A stretch of DNA of 64,000 nt from Costertonia aggregata (GTDB lineage Bacteria; Bacteroidota; Bacteroidia; Flavobacteriales; Flavobacteriaceae). Positions 36,560 through 46,009 of this stretch are shown piece by piece. Below the pieces are notes generated by a model. It searched no databases and had not been told where the DNA came from. It saw nothing but the letters and a program-made list of their open reading frames with translations. Every line of letters starts with the position of its first letter. Position 1 is the stretch's first letter. The translations under genes were made by a program, and so were the position numbers. The DNA lies in contig NZ_CP058595.1 in the NCBI RefSeq assembly GCF_013402795.1, positions 3,016,001 through 3,080,000 of the forward strand, written 5' to 3'.

Positions 36560-38488
36560 TTAATTACTATTATTTGTGGTATTTGGAATCATTACTTTAT
36601 TCAAGACGTGAATAACACCGTTTGTAGCTTGTACATCAACAGCGGTGATGCCAATATCATTATTGCCCGATCCATCCTGAACATCTGCGATGTTATCGCC
36701 TGTTCCTGGCAGTGTAATCGTGATTTCGTCGTTTTCAAGAGTAGTTGCTACTGTATCTCCGTCTGGTGTTAGCGCAGTTGAACGCACATTTGCCCCACCC
36801 ACTACATGGTGTAACAAAACTTGTGTAAGTGTGGGTTCTGCCGGTATGGCATCTAATGCTGCAAAAGCACTATTTGTTGGGGCAAATACCGTGAAACTTG
36901 GATTAATGCCATCTTCGTTTTCTCCTTCGGTACGCGCGAGTATGCTTGCAAAATCCGTAGCGGGGGTCAATGTGGTTAGAGCGTTGACCAAAGTCGTGAA
37001 CTGTGGATTTGCTATAGCATGGTTTACTACATTTGGAAGTCCAATGACACCATTTACCACATGTACTACACCGTTACTCGCCTTTATGTCGGCAGTGGCC
37101 ACTGTAGCTCCGGAATTAGCTCTACCACCATTTAGTACAACCCCATCCGCAGTATTGATAAACATGCTCAAAGCTGTTTCTTCTGGCCCAGAAGTAGATA
37201 ATGTGGAAACGTAACCGGTAGTTAAATCTGTGGAGAAATTTGCACCACTCACCACATGGTTCAATAAAACGTTTGTAAGAACATCAACAGGTACATCGCC
37301 CAAAGTTGCAAAGTCATTAGCTTCCAAGAAAGCCTTAAATGCAGCATCGGTAGGGGCAAAAACTGTAAACGGGCCATCACCTCTTAAAACAGTAGGAAGT
37401 TCTCCGTTAGCTGCAACTAATGCTGCTACTAAGTTGCTAAGAGCTGGTGTTGCAATCGCAATATCGGTAATTGAACTCAACAAAACACCTTCCAAGGCAT
37501 CAACTGCTTCTTGTGGCAATAAAACCTTATCAATGGCGTGAACAATTGCATTGCTAGCTACGATGTCTGCAACAGCAACGTTAGCCGGTTGCTCAATATC
37601 CGCATCCAAAAACGAAACTACACCACCTTCAATCCTTACCGTTAAGTCTTCACCCTGCAGCGTAGTAATTACCTGTTCGTTCGTTAAATCCGCAGAAGCC
37701 TCAGCATCACCGCTAACTACGTGATATTGAAGAATGGTTGCCAATAGTGTCTGTAATTGTTCAGTATTAAAATCGTCAAAGGAATCAAAACCGTCTAACC
37801 TTCCCAATAATTCTGCAAAAGCGTCATCGGTTGGTGCTAAAATCGTAAAAGGCCCATCCCCGGAAAGTGTGGTGACAAAATCGTTATTTGGAGTGGCAGT
37901 AGTCAAAGCAGTAGCTAATGAGCTTAAATTCGGGTTTGTAGTAACAAAAGTTACCGGTGTTGTTGGCAAACCGATAACGGCATCTATAATATGTATTGTA
38001 CCATTGGTACCTTTTCGGTTTGGTGCCGTAACCGTAGATCCGTTAACTTTTACACCGTCTGAGGTATCTATTGAAAGGCTCAAATTCAATCCACCCGCAC
38101 CTGTTGCCAATGTGGACAAGTCAAAGCCTGTTGATAGATCACCAGAACCTAAATCACCACTTACCACATGATTGAGAAGAACTTGCGTCAATACATCATC
38201 GGGAACAGCTTCAAGAGAAGCGAAACCATTGGCAGATAAAAACTGTGCAAACGCCTCATCGTTGGGTGCAAAAATCGTAAACGGCCCAGCACCTTGTAAA
38301 GTTCCCACCAAATCAACTTTTTCAAGCGCGGCAACCAAATTACTCAATTCTGCCGTGTTGGACGCAATACCCACCACATCGAGTGCAGGCTGTGGAGTTG
38401 GATCGTTGTCATCATCACTACAGGATACAAAAGCTATTACTAATGCTGAAATGACCAAGAAACTTTTAAATCGTAAATACTTACTCAT
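36560..38488 (-). CDS. Lipoprotein with four fasciclin (FAS1) domains
   Basis: A 642-residue SPII lipoprotein (LVIAFVSC) with four FAS1 domains. H1 motifs read AGPFTIFAPNDEAF, GDGPFTILAPTDDAF, GDGPFTVFAPTDAAF and SFTVFAPTNSAFAAL; H2 motifs include GTNGTIHIIDAVIGLP, SNAIVHAIDKVLLPQ and ATNGVIHVLNKVMIP. Unlike the six-domain protein, these domains are well diverged from each other. A role in adhesion or biofilm matrix is expected from the family. Confidence 0.92.
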   Translation of the reverse strand: MSKYLRFKSFLVISALVIAFVSCSDDDNDPTPQPALDVVGIASNTAELSNLVAALEKVDLVGTLQGAGPFTIFAPNDEAFAQFLSANGFASLEAVPDDVLTQVLLNHVVSGDLGSGDLSTGFDLSTLATGAGGLNLSLSIDTSDGVKVNGSTVTAPNRKGTNGTIHIIDAVIGLPTTPVTFVTTNPNLSSLATALTTATPNNDFVTTLSGDGPFTILAPTDDAFAELLGRLDGFDSFDDFNTEQLQTLLATILQYHVVSGDAEASADLTNEQVITTLQGEDLTVRIEGGVVSFLDADIEQPANVAVADIVASNAIVHAIDKVLLPQEAVDALEGVLLSSITDIAIATPALSNLVAALVAANGELPTVLRGDGPFTVFAPTDAAFKAFLEANDFATLGDVPVDVLTNVLLNHVVSGANFSTDLTTGYVSTLSTSGPEETALSMFINTADGVVLNGGRANSGATVATADIKASNGVVHVVNGVIGLPNVVNHAIANPQFTTLVNALTTLTPATDFASILARTEGENEDGINPSFTVFAPTNSAFAALDAIPAEPTLTQVLLHHVVGGANVRSTALTPDGDTVATTLENDEITITLPGTGDNIADVQDGSGNNDIGITAVDVQATNGVIHVLNKVMIPNTTNNSN

Positions 38489-38634
38489 AATTATGGTTTT
38501 TAAATGATTTATTGTTTAATATAATGTTACAAAGTTGAAACAAAAAATAATATTTTGTTTAACATTAACATAGATTTAGTAAACTTTATAGTAAAAGATT
38601 TAAACAAATTCTATGTTAAAGTATTAATATAGAA

Positions 38635-38660
38635 TAGATAAGTAGTTTTCGAAAGGTTGC
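38635..38660 (-). promoter_or_regulatory. ECF-type promoter motif, fasciclin gene 3
   Basis: Minus strand AAAGCAACC (GCAACC at plus 38655-38660), 14 bases, then TATCTA (plus 38635-38640). The bases after the box (TTTCGAAAA) also resemble those of gene 1 (CTTTCAAAA). Confidence 0.55.
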
Positions 38661-38791
38661 TTTGTTTTGTTTTTTTTAATAATAGTTTAACATAAAGAAA
38701 TCGATACAGTCATTTTTGAATTTTAATGGGTCAATAAACAATTTACTAGTAATAGAAACATTCATTAAAAACAATCGATTTAAATATTTCG

Positions 38792-38799
38792 TAATTTTG
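38792..38799 (+). promoter_or_regulatory. -7 element of mnmA
   Basis: TAATTTTG matches TAnnTTTG, with about 14 bases of leader to the ATG at 38817. No convincing -33 TTG. Confidence 0.5.
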
Positions 38800-38816
38800 C
38801 ATTCTGTAAAATAGAT

Positions 38817-40007
38817 ATGAAAAAAGTAGTCGTTGGTCTTTCTGGTGGAGTTGATTCCAGTGTTGCAGCCTATCTTTTAAAAGAAGCAGGCTATGATGTT
38901 ATAGGCTTGTTCATGAAGAACTGGCATGATACATCGGTTACGATTTCTAACGAATGTGAATGGGTCGAGGACAGTAACGATGCATTATTGGTTGCTGAAA
39001 AATTGGGGATTCCGTTTCAAACGGTAGATTTGAGTACGGAATATAAAGAACGCATCGTTGATTACATGTTCGCAGAATATGAAAAGGGGCGTACTCCCAA
39101 TCCCGATGTGCTTTGCAATAGGGAAATAAAGTTTGATGTTTTCCTGAAAATCGCCCTGCAACTTGGGGCCGATTATGTGGCTACCGGACACTACTGTAGA
39201 AAGGGAATATTAAAAAATAACGATGGTACGGAAACCTATCAATTGCTCGCTGGAGTTGACGATAACAAAGACCAATCTTATTTTTTGTGTCAATTGTCCC
39301 AGGAACAACTATCCAAAACGTTGTTTCCCGTAGGGGAGTTGCTGAAGCCAAAAGTTCGTGAAATCGCAACAGAAATGGATTTGATCACCGCAGATAAAAA
39401 GGATTCTCAAGGCCTTTGCTTCATTGGTAAAGTACGGTTGCCCGATTTTCTCCAACAAAAACTGAAACCAAAGAAGGGAGTTATTGTTGAAGTGCCATCC
39501 GACGTTCATCAGTACACAAAATCCGCACCTGTGTTCAAGGACACGGTTTCTGAATTGAAGTATTATTCTACCAAACCCACTTACAATGTTTCCGACGGTA
39601 AAATTGTTGGAGAGCATCAAGGCGCACATTTTTTCACAAAAGGCCAAAGAAAGGGCCTTCAAGTTGGTGGTACCAAAGAGCCTTTATTTGTAATCGAGAC
39701 CGATGTTGAAGAAAATGTTATTTATACTGGACAGGGAAAATTGCATCCGGGATTATATCGCAGGGCACTTTTCATATCAGATGATGAATTGCATTGGGTA
39801 CGGCCAGATTTAAGGTTGCAATCCGACGATACTCTTAAGGTCTTGGTACGTATCAGATATCGTCAACCCCTACAAGAGGCCACTTTATATAAAATCGATG
39901 GCGGAATGTATATCGATTTTGAGCAAAAACAATCTGCTATAACAGAGGGCCAGTTTGCGGCTTGGTACATAGGTGATGAGCTTATCGGTTCCGGGGTTAT
40001 TTCATAA
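38817..40007 (+). CDS. mnmA: tRNA 2-thiouridine(34) synthase MnmA
   Basis: A 396-residue cytosolic enzyme that puts sulphur on U34 of tRNAs for Glu, Gln and Lys. The ATP-pyrophosphatase P-loop [17 protein letters not shown] opens the protein. The catalytic cysteines are in [14 protein letters not shown] and [11 protein letters not shown], and the ATP-binding ATGHYCRK is present. The C-terminal beta-barrel ends in [18 protein letters not shown], as is usual. Length is normal to slightly long. Confidence 0.96.
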   Translation: MKKVVVGLSGGVDSSVAAYLLKEAGYDVIGLFMKNWHDTSVTISNECEWVEDSNDALLVAEKLGIPFQTVDLSTEYKERIVDYMFAEYEKGRTPNPDVLCNREIKFDVFLKIALQLGADYVATGHYCRKGILKNNDGTETYQLLAGVDDNKDQSYFLCQLSQEQLSKTLFPVGELLKPKVREIATEMDLITADKKDSQGLCFIGKVRLPDFLQQKLKPKKGVIVEVPSDVHQYTKSAPVFKDTVSELKYYSTKPTYNVSDGKIVGEHQGAHFFTKGQRKGLQVGGTKEPLFVIETDVEENVIYTGQGKLHPGLYRRALFISDDELHWVRPDLRLQSDDTLKVLVRIRYRQPLQEATLYKIDGGMYIDFEQKQSAITEGQFAAWYIGDELIGSGVIS

Positions 40008-40098
40008 CATACATGATTTGAAAAAAATTGGTTTCAATGGTTTGTATATCCTTCCACAGATCAAAAAAACTGTATTTTAGATTGTAAACACGGGCACT

Positions 40099-41040
40099 AT
40101 GGAAAACAGAGTTACGAAACTCTTTAAAATTGCTTACCCAATCGTGCAGGGTGGTATGGTGTGGGCCAGTGGTTGGCGTTTGGCATCCGCTGTTTCCAAT
40201 GCCGGGGGACTGGGGCTTATTGGGGCGGGATCAATGTATCCCGAGGTACTTCGGGAACATATTCAAAAGTGTAAAAGGGTAACCGATAAACCTTTTGGGG
40301 TCAATATTCCCATGCTGTATCCAGAAATAGATAAGTTAATGGAAATCGTTGTAGCATCAGGTGTAAAAATTGTTTTTACCTCGGCAGGTAATCCTAAAAC
40401 TTGGACAGCCTACCTAAAAGAAAATGGATTGACCGTTGTTCATGTGGTCAGTAGTTTAAAATTCGCTTTAAAAGCGCAAGATGCCGGTGTTGACGCCATC
40501 GTTGCTGAAGGTTTTGAAGCTGGCGGGCACAATGGTAGGGACGAAACTACAACATTGGCTTTGATACCCATGGTAAAGGAAAAAATAGATATACCTTTGA
40601 TAGCTGCCGGTGGCATCGCTACCGGTAACGCCATGCTGGCGGTCATGGTTCTTGGTGCCGACGGCGTACAAGTGGGCAGTAGGTTCGTTGCTACCCCTGA
40701 AGCTTCATCACATGATTTGTTCAAACAAAAAGTTGTGCAGGCCGGAGAAGGGGAAACCCAACTTACATTAAAAGAGCTTGCACCGGTTCGGCTTCTAAAG
40801 AATAAATTTTATGATGCCGTTCAACAGGCATATGACAATGGTGCCGATAAAGAGCAATTGAAAAAGTTGTTAGGGCGTGCCAGGGCCAAACGGGGCATGT
40901 TCGAAGGTGATATGGACGAGGGGGAATTGGAAATCGGACAGGTTTCTGCGTTGATCCATGATATTAAACCCGCTGCAAAAGTCGTTGAGGATATGATGAA
41001 CGAGTTTAAAAAGGCGAAAAATGATGTTGCCCGATTTTGA
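40099..41040 (+). CDS. Nitronate monooxygenase-family flavoprotein
   Basis: A 313-residue FMN-dependent TIM-barrel protein of the nitronate monooxygenase / FabK-like group. Visible motifs: YPIVQGGMVWASGWRLA at the N terminus, the phosphate-binding IAAGGIATGNAMLAVM and GADGVQVGSRFVAT, and the catalytic-histidine loop EGFEAGGHNGRDET. The C-terminal 60 residues are helical and charged. Whether the substrate is a nitronate or an enoyl thioester cannot be told. Confidence 0.85.
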   Translation: MENRVTKLFKIAYPIVQGGMVWASGWRLASAVSNAGGLGLIGAGSMYPEVLREHIQKCKRVTDKPFGVNIPMLYPEIDKLMEIVVASGVKIVFTSAGNPKTWTAYLKENGLTVVHVVSSLKFALKAQDAGVDAIVAEGFEAGGHNGRDETTTLALIPMVKEKIDIPLIAAGGIATGNAMLAVMVLGADGVQVGSRFVATPEASSHDLFKQKVVQAGEGETQLTLKELAPVRLLKNKFYDAVQQAYDNGADKEQLKKLLGRARAKRGMFEGDMDEGELEIGQVSALIHDIKPAAKVVEDMMNEFKKAKNDVARF

Positions 41041-41070
41041 ACACTTAACAATATTAAAAAAACAAGACAA

Positions 41071-41991
41071 ATGAATAGGTTTACCATAACATTTTTAAGC
41101 ATATTATTTTCGTTTAACGCCCAAGCACAAGAAAAAAATCCCTTAGAGGGTAGGTGGAACCTCACGATACAACAAGAAGGCAGGCAAATACCCTCTTGGC
41201 TTGAGATATCCCACTCCGGTCATGCTACCTTGGTCGGTAGATTTGTGTATGAATTCGGGAGCGCTAGGCCCATATCGGAAATAAAACGTTCAGGGGACAC
41301 TTTCACTTTTACGATTCCGAGACAATGGGAACCTGAAGGGGTTGATATGCAATTTACCGGAAAACTGAAAGAGAATGTGCTAAACGGTACAATGATGTAT
41401 ACTGATGGGAATACATATGACTGGACCGCAGTACCCGCCCCAAAACTGGAACATACCACGTCACCCGAATGGGGAAAGACCAAATCGCTTTTTAACGGTA
41501 AAAATCTCGATGGCTGGAAAGCTACCGGTAAGAATCAATGGGAGGTTGTTTCCGGAACACTAACGAGTCCTAAACCAGGTTCTAATTTGGTATCTGAAGA
41601 AACGTTTACAGATTTTAAACTTCATGTGGAGTTTAAATATCCAGAAGGTAGCAATAGCGGCATTTATCTAAGGGGGCGTTACGAAGTGCAAATAGCGGAC
41701 AATGTAGGTCTTGAACCTTCCTCGATTTATTTTGGAGGTATCTACGGGTTTTTAACACCCAACCAAATGATGGCCAAACCGGCAGGGGAATGGCAAACCT
41801 ACGATATAACTTTAATTGGGAGACGGGTAACCATAGTGGCCAATGGCAATACTATTATATGCGAACAAAATATTCCCGGTATGACCGGTGGCGCATTGGA
41901 TAATGATGAAGCAGCTGCCGGCCCAATTATGCTGCAGGGAGACCATGGCCCCATTACCTTTAGAAAAATTGAGATTACGCCCGTTAAATAG
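41071..41991 (+). CDS. Exported DUF1080 (3-keto-disaccharide hydrolase-like) protein
   Basis: A 306-residue exported protein: signal peptide ITFLSILFSFNAQAQ, an N-terminal beta-domain of about 120 residues (EGRWNLTIQQEGRQIPSW), then a DUF1080 jelly-roll domain (SLFNGKNLDGWKATGKNQWE, then FKYPEGSNSGIYLRGRYEVQ). DUF1080 members hydrolyse 3-keto-glycosides or act as carbohydrate-binding modules, commonly in polysaccharide-degrading Bacteroidota. The 3' end overlaps the convergent pseudouridine synthase gene by 8 bases. Confidence 0.85.
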   Translation: MNRFTITFLSILFSFNAQAQEKNPLEGRWNLTIQQEGRQIPSWLEISHSGHATLVGRFVYEFGSARPISEIKRSGDTFTFTIPRQWEPEGVDMQFTGKLKENVLNGTMMYTDGNTYDWTAVPAPKLEHTTSPEWGKTKSLFNGKNLDGWKATGKNQWEVVSGTLTSPKPGSNLVSEETFTDFKLHVEFKYPEGSNSGIYLRGRYEVQIADNVGLEPSSIYFGGIYGFLTPNQMMAKPAGEWQTYDITLIGRRVTIVANGNTIICEQNIPGMTGGALDNDEAAAGPIMLQGDHGPITFRKIEITPVK

Positions 41992-42892
41992 TATTAAAAA
42001 TCTTTTTGAACTTTATGGGAAGCTCTTTTTTGATTTTTACATTCTCTTTTGAGAATGGGTGTGTAAATTCTACTGAAAAGGCATGCAAGTAAAGACCTTT
42101 TCCTTTTAATATTAAGCCTGCTTTGCCATAATCCGCATCTCCTAAAATAGGATTTCCGATATGGGCCATGTGTTTTCTTAGTTGATGTCTTCTTCCTGTT
42201 TTTGGGGATAATTTGACCAAGTTTAAAAGACCAAACCTATCAGAAAGCACACTTTTTATGATTTTAAAATGTGATAAGGCTTCTTTACCGTCAATGGGTA
42301 CATTTATGAACCCTTCTTTTTTCATCTCCCCAATGGCAACGGCGTAATATGTTTTGTCGATTTCTTTCTTTTCAAAAAGCCGATTCAGTTCCAAAATACC
42401 GGAACGGGTTTTCCCTACCAATAAAACACCAGTGGTAGGATAGTCCAGCCGATGAACCGGGCGGGGTTTTGTGGCATCGGTCATTAGGCTATGGGCAATA
42501 TTCTGTTCCAAGGCGTTGCCTACAGTCTTGAAACTGTTACCACTTACCAGTAAGCCTGCTGGCTTATGAATGGCCGCAAGATATTCGTCCTCGAACAAAA
42601 CTTCCAACTTTTTTTGGAACACCCTGCCGGTTTTGGCTTTTGTATCCTCATGTAACGTGATGGTTTCTGAGCCTTTGATGGGAGTTGCCGTAGAAGCCAG
42701 CTTACCATCAACAAAAACCAAATGCTTTTTAATAGCTTTTTTTAAGGCCGATTTTGTAACAATACCCGTAAAAATACCAATGGCATACTCTTGTAACCGT
42801 ATCGTCTTCCTTTGTTTTGGTACTATATGGTTCTGTATAGGAATCTTGAATGTATTTTTAGATTTGACATAAGTCTTTTTAATGATATGCAA
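41984..42892 (-). CDS. RluA-family RNA pseudouridine synthase
   Basis: A 302-residue protein with an N-terminal S4-like RNA-binding region (KSALKKAIKKHLVFVDGKLA) and an RluA/RluD catalytic domain. The catalytic aspartate is in PVHRLDYPTTGVLLVGKT, and the motifs TYYAVAIGEM and GRRHQLRKHMAHIGNPILGD are present. It would isomerise uridines in rRNA or tRNA; the site is unknown. The N-terminal 25 residues are basic and variable, so the true start may be further in. Confidence 0.88.
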   Translation of the reverse strand: MHIIKKTYVKSKNTFKIPIQNHIVPKQRKTIRLQEYAIGIFTGIVTKSALKKAIKKHLVFVDGKLASTATPIKGSETITLHEDTKAKTGRVFQKKLEVLFEDEYLAAIHKPAGLLVSGNSFKTVGNALEQNIAHSLMTDATKPRPVHRLDYPTTGVLLVGKTRSGILELNRLFEKKEIDKTYYAVAIGEMKKEGFINVPIDGKEALSHFKIIKSVLSDRFGLLNLVKLSPKTGRRHQLRKHMAHIGNPILGDADYGKAGLILKGKGLYLHAFSVEFTHPFSKENVKIKKELPIKFKKIFNTI

Positions 42893-42934
42893 AAAAGGTC
42901 TTCCCGATGAATATCAAGGTGATGAAAAATTATA

Positions 42935-43531
42935 CTATCCATCAGTTTTCCCCGTAAACACATTCACTTTAGGATTTATGGGGTTGCCCGAAGCTCTTCT
43001 ATTAGCGACTACCTGGCCTACATGGTAGATAGCATCTGATAATTGACCGTTTATGAAGTTCCAAAAAGGAAAACTGGTTTGTTTGCGCTCTCTTTCAAAA
43101 ACAACCATTAACTCATTAATTTCATCATTGTGTTTTCCATAAAAAAGATGGGCGGCTTCTTGTAGATTCACCAAAGTTTTCTCACGTAAATCATTAAATG
43201 AAAGCTCGGCAATTTCGTAAGGTCTAATGTTGGGCTTGTTTTTGGAAACGTTCAATATAGATTCGGATAATCCAAAGATATGTATCAGAGTCTTCTTAGT
43301 GGAACGAGAGTCTGCCGACACCTTAAAATCAAGGTCTTTCTCCGTAAGCCCTTCTGTTGCCCAATAATAACGATAGCCCAAACCTTCAATAAATCTAGCG
43401 ATTACATTACCGGTGTTATATTCTTCTTGGGCTTTTGGGATTTCAGCGAAGGGTAGCTTCATATTGTCCTGTTCTTGGGCTTTGGTATAAAAAGTTGTAA
43501 TTAATATAAATAGAAAACTTAGTTTTTTCAT
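42935..43531 (-). CDS. Exported DinB-like four-helix protein
   Basis: A 198-residue protein: signal peptide MKKLSFLFILITTFYTKAQ, then a helical domain resembling the DinB/YfiT fold. The C-terminal helix DAIYHVGQVVANRRASGNPI carries one of the usual metal-ligand histidines, and KKTLIHIFGLSESIL another. DinB-like proteins often act as thiol S-transferases, but exported forms are uncharacterised. It lies between the pseudouridine synthase and DUF58 genes on the same strand. Confidence 0.7.
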   Translation of the reverse strand: MKKLSFLFILITTFYTKAQEQDNMKLPFAEIPKAQEEYNTGNVIARFIEGLGYRYYWATEGLTEKDLDFKVSADSRSTKKTLIHIFGLSESILNVSKNKPNIRPYEIAELSFNDLREKTLVNLQEAAHLFYGKHNDEINELMVVFERERKQTSFPFWNFINGQLSDAIYHVGQVVANRRASGNPINPKVNVFTGKTDG

Positions 43532-43563
43532 CGTACTTTTATTTTACCTGTAAATTGTAGTTA

Positions 43564-44898
43564 TCATAACAGGCCACGTGCCTTGATTTCCAAATATTTA
43601 TTAATGGTATTTACGGTCAGGTTATCGGGTTTGGTCAGTATGGTTTGTATGCCGTATTTACGAAGCTCATTTACGATCAGTTTTTTCTCGTAAATGAATT
43701 TTTCGGCTATGGTCTGTTCAAAAATCTGTTGAGTGGTCTTTGCCCTTTCCTTACTGAACTCGGTTAATTCGGTGTTTTCAAAAAAGATAACGACCAATAA
43801 ATGTAGTTTGGAAATTGCCTGTAAATAAGGGAGTTGCCTATGCAATGCATCCAAAGTTTCAAAATTGGTATAGAGTAGGAGTAGGCTACGATGGTTCAAG
43901 TTTCGCTTAACATCAACGTAAAGTCGACTAAAATCACTTTCCACAAAGTTGGTATTTAGATTGTACAGTGTTTCAAGAATAAGATTCATTTGGGAACTGC
44001 GACGCTCGGCTACCACCCGATTTTCGATTTTGTTGCTAAAGGCGAACATACCGGCTTTGTCCTGTTTTTTTAAAGCGATATTGCTTATGACCAGTGTAGC
44101 GTTAATGGCATAGTCCAAAAGGCTGAGCTCGGAAAAGGGCATTTTCATGACCCTGCCCTTGTCTATCACTGAATATACAGGTTGCGATTTTTCATCTTGG
44201 TATTGGTTGACCATCAATTGGTTCTTTTTTGCGGTAGCTTTCCAATTAATATTACGTATATCGTCTCCTTGTACATATTCCTTAATCTGCTCAAACTCCA
44301 TGGTATGGCCAATACGACGTATCTTTTTAAGGCCATATTCGAATAAACGATTGGTAAAGGCCATTAAATCATATTTTCGCATTTGCAGGAATGATGGGTA
44401 AACCGGTACTTCCTGTGCCTTGTTGAACGTGTACTTTCGTGTTAGCAATCCAATTGGAGAGCCTGCGAAAACGTTAAGATTGCCAAAGGAGTACACACCC
44501 CGTTCAACGGGCCTGAGCTCGTAATCAAAGAACTTATTTTCTCCCGGATGTATTTTGGTGGATATTCCAAAATCCCTTTTTTGGAATTGATGTGGAATCT
44601 CATCAATAATCTTTAGGTTCGCTTTAAAAAGGTATGAGTTTATGATACGGATGCGAATAGGGTTGTCATCACCGTTGGAAAATTTATCCGGTAATATGCG
44701 TTCCCCTGAAATTTTTCCTTTTGAACCAAAGACCATAATGCTATCTACAACCAACGCTATTAAAAACAAATAGAAGAATAGTTTAAGAACACCATACATA
44801 TCTGTGTAGATGAATGATATGATAAAACCCAGTATCAAAGCCGTAAGTATGGCAAAAAACCGTTTTTCCAGATATATGTTCCTAATTAGTTTTTTCAT
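43564..44898 (-). CDS. DUF58-domain membrane protein
   Basis: A 444-residue protein: two N-terminal transmembrane helices (FFAILTALILGFIISFIY, then LFFYLFLIALVVDSIMV), a beta-rich domain, then the DUF58/vWA-like domain with the family signature GDDIRNINWKATAKKNQLMV followed by YSVIDKGR. It belongs to the MoxR cluster: a MoxR ATPase and a DUF58 protein typically work as a pair, with the ATPase acting on the vWA-like partner. It is the last gene of the cluster. Start at 44898 chosen from the basic stretch before the first helix. Confidence 0.88.
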   Translation of the reverse strand: MKKLIRNIYLEKRFFAILTALILGFIISFIYTDMYGVLKLFFYLFLIALVVDSIMVFGSKGKISGERILPDKFSNGDDNPIRIRIINSYLFKANLKIIDEIPHQFQKRDFGISTKIHPGENKFFDYELRPVERGVYSFGNLNVFAGSPIGLLTRKYTFNKAQEVPVYPSFLQMRKYDLMAFTNRLFEYGLKKIRRIGHTMEFEQIKEYVQGDDIRNINWKATAKKNQLMVNQYQDEKSQPVYSVIDKGRVMKMPFSELSLLDYAINATLVISNIALKKQDKAGMFAFSNKIENRVVAERRSSQMNLILETLYNLNTNFVESDFSRLYVDVKRNLNHRSLLLLYTNFETLDALHRQLPYLQAISKLHLLVVIFFENTELTEFSKERAKTTQQIFEQTIAEKFIYEKKLIVNELRKYGIQTILTKPDNLTVNTINKYLEIKARGLL

Positions 44899-44983
44899 TT
44901 GCTTGACTATCAATAATCGAATAGACGCTTGTGCCAAATGCTACATTGGGCTTTTATTATGGTTCTACATTTTTTGTTGGCCA

Positions 44984-46006
44984 TTATCGCGGCACTTCAA
45001 TGCTATCCACGATTTGCTGTACTACCTTTTCGGCGGTAAAGCCCTCCATTTCTCGCTCAGGGGTCAAAATGATACGATGCGCCATAATAGGGCCTGCCAC
45101 ATGCTTAATGTCATCTGGGGTAACAAAATCGCGGCCGTTGATCGCTGCCAAAGCCTTGGACGCATCCATTATAGCGATTGAGGCCCTAGGGGATGCACCC
45201 AGATATAAATTGGCATTGGTTCTTGTGCTGTTGACTATAGACGCGATGTATTTGAGCAAATTGTCCTCTATTATAATTTCTTTGATGGTATCTTGATACT
45301 CTGCGATTTGCTCTGCGCTCAGGACCGAAACGATCATACTTTCTACATCCATGTTTTTTTGCCGATGCTTACTTTCCAGTATTTGAACCTCTTCTTCAAG
45401 CGATGGGTATTGTACATTTATCTTAAACAGAAAACGGTCAAGTTGTGCTTCCGGAAGGCGATACGTACCTTCTTGTTCTACGGGGTTTTGGGTGGCAAAC
45501 ACCAAAAACGGAGGTTCCATCTCATATTCCATATTGTCAATGGTTATCTGTCGCTCTGCCATTGCCTCAAAAAGTGCTGCCTGTGTTTTTGCCGGGGCCC
45601 TGTTTATTTCATCAATTAAAATAATATTGGAGAAAATCGGGCCTTTTTTGAACTCGAATTCCGAATTTTTCACATTAAAGATCGAGGTTCCCAAAATGTC
45701 GCTCGGCATTAGGTCGGGCGTAAATTGAATACGGTTAAAATCTACGTTCATGGTCTTGGCCAGTAGTTTGGCCGTAACGGTCTTAGCCACTCCGGGAACA
45801 CCTTCTATCAAAGAATGCCCATTGGCCAAAATAGAAATCATCAACAGCTCTATCATATCCTGTTGCCCGATAATTACTTTGCCCAATTCGGATTTTACAA
45901 GGGTTACGGCTTCCCGAAGTTTACTTAAATCTATCCTATTGCTAAACTCCAAAGGATTGTTTTCGGGTGCTTTGGGTTGTTGCTGTTCTTGGTTTTGATC
46001 TTCCAT
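44984..46006 (-). CDS. MoxR-family AAA+ ATPase
   Basis: A 340-residue cytosolic ATPase. Walker A is in GVPGVAKTVTAKLLAKTM, Walker B in NIILIDEINRAPAKTQ, and sensor 1 in FLVFATQNPVEQEGTYRLPE. MoxR proteins act as chaperones that assemble or activate partner complexes, generally a vWA-domain protein. The glutamine-rich N terminus is not conserved in the family. It lies 4 bases after the DUF4350 gene, so the genes share a transcript. Confidence 0.94.
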   Translation of the reverse strand: MEDQNQEQQQPKAPENNPLEFSNRIDLSKLREAVTLVKSELGKVIIGQQDMIELLMISILANGHSLIEGVPGVAKTVTAKLLAKTMNVDFNRIQFTPDLMPSDILGTSIFNVKNSEFEFKKGPIFSNIILIDEINRAPAKTQAALFEAMAERQITIDNMEYEMEPPFLVFATQNPVEQEGTYRLPEAQLDRFLFKINVQYPSLEEEVQILESKHRQKNMDVESMIVSVLSAEQIAEYQDTIKEIIIEDNLLKYIASIVNSTRTNANLYLGASPRASIAIMDASKALAAINGRDFVTPDDIKHVAGPIMAHRIILTPEREMEGFTAEKVVQQIVDSIEVPR

Positions 46007-46009
46007 ATG

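Larger units (their letters stand above)
38489..38816. other. AT-rich divergent intergenic region, fasciclin gene 3 / mnmA
   Basis: 328 bases between divergent genes. It holds the minus-strand GCAACC-type promoter (38635-38660) with a leader of about 145 bases, and on the plus strand the mnmA -7 element (38792-38799). I see no small gene or RNA in it. Confidence 0.7.
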
